A DNA stretch of 5,707 bases from assembly GCA_003218345.1 (NCBI GenBank), contig QHNF01000134.1, forward strand, positions 1-5,707. The letters run 5' to 3'. The position numbers were made by a program, and so were the translations under genes. The stretch is from Verrucomicrobiota bacterium (lineage in GTDB: Bacteria > Verrucomicrobiota > Verrucomicrobiia > Chthoniobacterales > UBA10450). This document shows positions 4,664 to 5,707 of this stretch, piece after piece; position 1 is the stretch's first letter; each line of letters starts with the position of its first letter. The notes under the pieces were generated by a model, which saw only the letters and a list, made by a program, of their open reading frames with translations, was not told the origin of the DNA and did not search any database.

Positions 4664-5707
4664 ATGATCAGCGAGGAAAAAGCGCGAAGAAGAATTTTCG
4701 AAGGAATTCAGTGTTTGTCGTCGCGGCGACTATCGATCTCGCAGGCGCTGGGATGTTTTGCAGCCGAAGACTACTTTGCGTCGATACCGCTGCCGGCTTT
4801 CGATAATTCGGCTATGGATGGCTATGCCGTGGTCGCAAGCTCGTGCAAAAGAGGGCAACGGTTGCGCGTGACCGGCGAACAACCGGCCGGTCGTGACCGA
4901 CAGCTCAGCATTTCTCCCGGTGAAGCCGTGCGGATCTTTACCGGCGCGCCGCTGCCCCGTGGCGCAGACGCGATCGTAATGCAGGAAGACGTGACCCGTG
5001 ACGACGCAGAAATTGTCGTAAACACGGACGTCAGTGTTGGCGAATTCGTTAGGCGACGCGGTTGCGATCTTAGCGAAGGCCAGAAAATTCTGGCGACGGG
5101 CGAACAAATTGGGGCGGCGACACTCGCTCTGCTCGCGTCACAAGGCTTTACCGGGGTGATGGTGGGGGGCGAGGTGAAATCCGCGATTGTCTCCACCGGG
5201 GACGAACTTGTGAAACCGGGAGAGAAACTTGAACCGGGACAGATATACGAAACCAACTCGGCATTGTTGCAGGCGCTTTTACAACGCTGCGGGACTTCTG
5301 CGCAATCCGTGCAGTATTGTCCGGATACTTGGGATTCGGTCACTAGGGTGCTCGAACGCGGGATGCAGCATCACGTTCTTATTATCAGTGGCGGCGTCTC
5401 GGTGGGCGAACATGATCTCGTGCAATCCGCGTTGCGCGCACTTGGAGCGAGCATCGACATCTGGCGAGTCGCAATCAAGCCGGGCAAACCGTTTCTCTTT
5501 GGTCGATTCGGCCAATGCGCGGTGTTCGGTTTGCCGGGCAATCCAGTGTCCGCCTTCGTCACGTTCTTGCAGTTCGTGCGGCCCGCGATTTTGAAAATGA
5601 TGGGCGCAACCAAGCTCGATTTGCCGGAAGCGCCAGCAAAGTTAACTGCCGATTTGATCAACGATAGCGATCGACCGCATTACGTTCGCGGAAAACTCGA
5701 AGATAGA
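4664..5707 (+). CDS. moeA: Molybdopterin molybdenumtransferase MoeA, C-terminus beyond window
   Basis: Cytoplasmic enzyme that inserts molybdate into adenylylated molybdopterin in molybdenum cofactor synthesis. The frame is open for 348 codons to the right edge; the family is about 400 residues, so roughly the last 50-60 (most of domain IV) are missing. Family signatures appear in order: FDNSAMDGYAV (46-56, with D52 matching E. coli D59), RIFTGAPLPRGADAIVMQED (90-109, with T93 matching T100), IVSTGDEL (175-182), ISGGVSVGEHD (241-251), IKPGKPFLFG (271-280) and GLPGNPVSAF (289-298). The ATG at 4664 gives the usual short family N-terminus; an in-frame TAA at 4646-4648 limits extension to a TTG at 4649. 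No Shine-Dalgarno is visible. No other cofactor gene is in view to the left, so any moa/mog neighbours would be to the right. All residues expected for activity in the visible part are present. Confidence 0.97.
   Translation, partial: MISEEKARRRIFEGIQCLSSRRLSISQALGCFAAEDYFASIPLPAFDNSAMDGYAVVASSCKRGQRLRVTGEQPAGRDRQLSISPGEAVRIFTGAPLPRGADAIVMQEDVTRDDAEIVVNTDVSVGEFVRRRGCDLSEGQKILATGEQIGAATLALLASQGFTGVMVGGEVKSAIVSTGDELVKPGEKLEPGQIYETNSALLQALLQRCGTSAQSVQYCPDTWDSVTRVLERGMQHHVLIISGGVSVGEHDLVQSALRALGASIDIWRVAIKPGKPFLFGRFGQCAVFGLPGNPVSAFVTFLQFVRPAILKMMGATKLDLPEAPAKLTADLINDSDRPHYVRGKLEDR

Noticed and set aside
4822..5343. Minus-strand 173-codon open frame
   Set aside because: It is antisense to moeA, whose motifs appear in order on the plus strand; its composition is Ser/Pro/Thr-rich as expected of a shadow frame.

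Overview
The window looks like part of a chromosome of a free-living, moderately GC-rich heterotrophic bacterium. None of the six protein starts has a convincing Shine-Dalgarno sequence, and the ALDH start sits almost on a predicted transcription start. This style, plus a TCGCTCAGGG-type intergenic repeat, would fit a soil Verrucomicrobiota-like genome or metagenome contig. That placement is a guess from style, not from a marker gene.

Left part (1-3728): a partial kynurenine (tryptophan) catabolic cluster, mostly on the minus strand. In transcription order it holds an aldehyde dehydrogenase most like 2-aminomuconate semialdehyde dehydrogenase (ALDH8A1/NbaE type), a RidA-fold 2-aminomuconate deaminase that overlaps it by ATGA, then a VOC/glyoxalase-fold protein of unassigned role, and the first 253 residues of kynureninase, which runs off the left edge. 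A small plus-strand membrane protein gene (1385-1837) lies inside the cluster, so the pathway genes form two minus-strand units. Kynureninase makes (3-hydroxy)anthranilate, and the dehydrogenase and deaminase act several steps later on the ring-cleavage product. The dioxygenase and decarboxylase that should lie between them in the pathway are not visible and may lie beyond the left edge. The kynureninase frame is broken by a 31-bp tandem duplication whose two copies differ at one base. That base is synonymous in the original frame, so an assembly join between strain variants is as likely as a real mutation.

Middle (3729-4663): about 730 bp without a believable protein gene, followed by a minus-strand tRNA-Ser(GCU) at 4458-4545. 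The gene-free stretch holds a good sigma70-like promoter for the ALDH unit, a 60-bp diverged echo of the ALDH gene's own first 20 codons, a short repeat with 8-bp direct flanks, and a 17-bp perfect dyad that could be an operator.

Right part (4664-5707): a plus-strand moeA (molybdopterin molybdenumtransferase), divergent from the tRNA, intact for 348 codons and cut by the right edge. It is unrelated to the kynurenine genes as far as the sequence shows.
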